NCBI GenBank assembly: GCA_903854805.1 | Contig: CAINXK010000407.1 | Coordinates: forward strand, 1-15,277 | DNA: 15,277 bases | Source of the DNA: an uncultured Anaerolineae bacterium | GTDB lineage: Bacteria > Chloroflexota > Anaerolineae > Anaerolineales > Villigracilaceae | Direction of reading: 5' to 3' | Shown here: in pieces, positions 14,173-15,277 of the stretch | Numbering within the stretch: position 1 is the stretch's first letter | Layout: every line of letters starts with the position of its first letter | Notes under the pieces: generated by a model | The model's input: only the letters and a program-made list of their open reading frames with translations | Database searches by the model: none | What the model was told of the DNA's origin: nothing | Translations under genes and position numbers: made by a program

Positions 14173-15277
14173 ATGAATCGATTTCTAGGCAGATTGCCCA
14201 TCGGTTTGAAACTGGGCGGAAGTTTTGTGATCATCGTTCTGCTCCTGGCAGCCTCCATCCTGATCAGTTATTCAGACATGGGCACCTTGAAGGCTGATAT
14301 ATTAAGCTTATATTATGACCACACCATCCCAATCCAGGACCTGGGTGAAGCCAGGGCGCTGCTTGGACAGATTAAAAGCAATGTCCAGCTTTATCTGCAG
14401 ATCCCTCAACCAAAAATAGCGACAGCTACCAACCAGACCGTGCCAGCCTGTGCAGCCTGTCATGCCACCATCATTAACGCTAACCATCACCTTCAGGCAG
14501 GTCAGCAGGCCAGCGATACCACCCGCTGCCTGGCCTGCCACGCCAAGCAAGCCGGCGATATACAACATGGCCGTTCCACTGCCAACATGACCGCCGGACA
14601 AGACTGTGCCACCTGCCATCCTTCAGCCGTCATTATCATGCAGCACACCCAGGTGGAACAGGCCATCAAGACAGAGGTGGCGCGCGTTAATACAATTATC
14701 GATACCTTTCGCCAAAACCCACTTTTGACCAAAGAAGAAAAAATCGAAATATCCAAGTTCGATGCCGCCTGGGAAAACTACCAGGTGATAGTTACTGATC
14801 TTCTGGCTAAAGCAAATGACAACCAGGCCCAGGCTTCGCTGCACCGCTTGGTCGGGGGCGATGCGCTCACCAGTCAGCGCCAGGTGGAAGAATCGCTCAA
14901 CCGTTTGAGTAAGATCATTCAATCGCTGGCCCAGACATCCCAGGAAAGCAGTGTCCAAACATTCAACACTTCCACCATCAGGTTATTTATCGCCGGCTTG
15001 ATTGGAATTTTACTGGCAGCTGGGTTGGGCTTTGTGATTACCATCAACATCCGCACCCCCCTGCAAGCCATGGCCAATGGGCTGGAAAATTTACGCAAAG
15101 GCCACCTGCAATGGGATATACCCGCACAGGTTAAGCAAAACATCTTCCAGCGTTCCGATGAATTCGGCATCGCTGGTAAAGGCTTCGACAGCACAGTGCA
15201 ATATTTACAGGAGATGGCTGGCGTGGCCAACCAGATCGCATCCGGCGACCTGACCATCAGAGTCACCCCGCGTGGCA
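14173..15277 (+). CDS. Chemoreceptor with tri-haem c-type four-helix-bundle sensor (partial, cut by window edge)
   Basis: 368 codons are visible and the frame is open at the window end. ATG at 14173 has AAGGA 5 nt upstream. Membrane helix 1 is at about 17-33. The sensor begins like a 4HB_MCP domain (DHTIPIQDLGEARALLGQIK), then has an inserted segment at about 90-150 with three CXXCH motifs: Cys93/Cys96/His97, Cys119/Cys122/His123 and Cys145/Cys148/His149. Extra histidines (105, 106, 132, 158) could serve as sixth ligands. The bundle resumes with LTKEEKIEISKFDAAWENYQ. Membrane helix 2 is at about 271-293, followed by a HAMP domain and the start of a second HAMP-like segment (ASGDLTIRV). The signalling coiled coil should follow outside the window; without it, a histidine kinase or cyclase output cannot be fully ruled out. 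CXXCH motifs bind haem c outside the membrane and need cytochrome c maturation. The likely role is redox, electron-acceptor or gas sensing. The 169-bp gap before it holds only a small hairpin (GTCTG/CAGAC, 14030-14043). Confidence 0.87.
   Translation, partial: MNRFLGRLPIGLKLGGSFVIIVLLLAASILISYSDMGTLKADILSLYYDHTIPIQDLGEARALLGQIKSNVQLYLQIPQPKIATATNQTVPACAACHATIINANHHLQAGQQASDTTRCLACHAKQAGDIQHGRSTANMTAGQDCATCHPSAVIIMQHTQVEQAIKTEVARVNTIIDTFRQNPLLTKEEKIEISKFDAAWENYQVIVTDLLAKANDNQAQASLHRLVGGDALTSQRQVEESLNRLSKIIQSLAQTSQESSVQTFNTSTIRLFIAGLIGILLAAGLGFVITINIRTPLQAMANGLENLRKGHLQWDIPAQVKQNIFQRSDEFGIAGKGFDSTVQYLQEMAGVANQIASGDLTIRVTPRG

Overview
The window looks like a chromosomal segment of a Chloroflexota bacterium, probably Anaerolineae-like. 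This is inferred from the style of its proteins (a surface protein with an LPKTGFAP segment ahead of a sortase fold, two large chemoreceptors, a short IS-transposase remnant), from TTG/GTG starts with good Shine-Dalgarno sites, and from mid-range base composition. No rRNA, tRNA or marker gene is present to prove it. There is no CRISPR array.

Layout. (1) 1-2810, minus strand: one gene encodes an exported protein with seven ~48-residue repeats, an Ig-like domain, an LPKTG motif and a C-terminal sortase domain. Its long leader carries, in transcription order, a CRP-like palindrome, a -10 element, a cyclic-di-GMP-I (GEMM-I) riboswitch, an intrinsic terminator, a second hairpin and a strong ribosome binding site. 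(2) 2876-3593: a scar. It holds a decayed, internally deleted paralogue of the same surface-protein gene, joined head-on to the C-terminal piece of an unrecognised plus-strand gene. (3) 3594-10957, plus strand: a polysaccharide-type flippase followed by a two-module nonribosomal peptide synthetase (A-T-C-A-T-TE). The second adenylation domain has a beta-alanine-like specificity code. (4) 10958-11645: the 5' end of an IS transposase whose ribosome binding site lies in a hairpin, then a spacer. (5) 11646-15277: two chemoreceptors in a row, one with a dCache sensor and one, cut by the window edge, with a four-helix-bundle sensor carrying three CXXCH haem-binding motifs.

How it fits together. The surface protein appears to be tied to the second messenger c-di-GMP, which fits a role in attachment or biofilm, with a possible second input from a CRP/FNR-family regulator. 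The flippase and NRPS are candidates for a small make-and-export unit for an X-beta-alanine dipeptide or its conjugate. They sit between two damaged regions, which suggests an insertion hot spot. The chemoreceptor pair would bring in a small-molecule signal (dCache) and probably a redox or gas signal (c-type haems). The strongest observations are the riboswitch-terminator leader, the LPKTG motif in cis with a sortase, and the tri-haem chemoreceptor.
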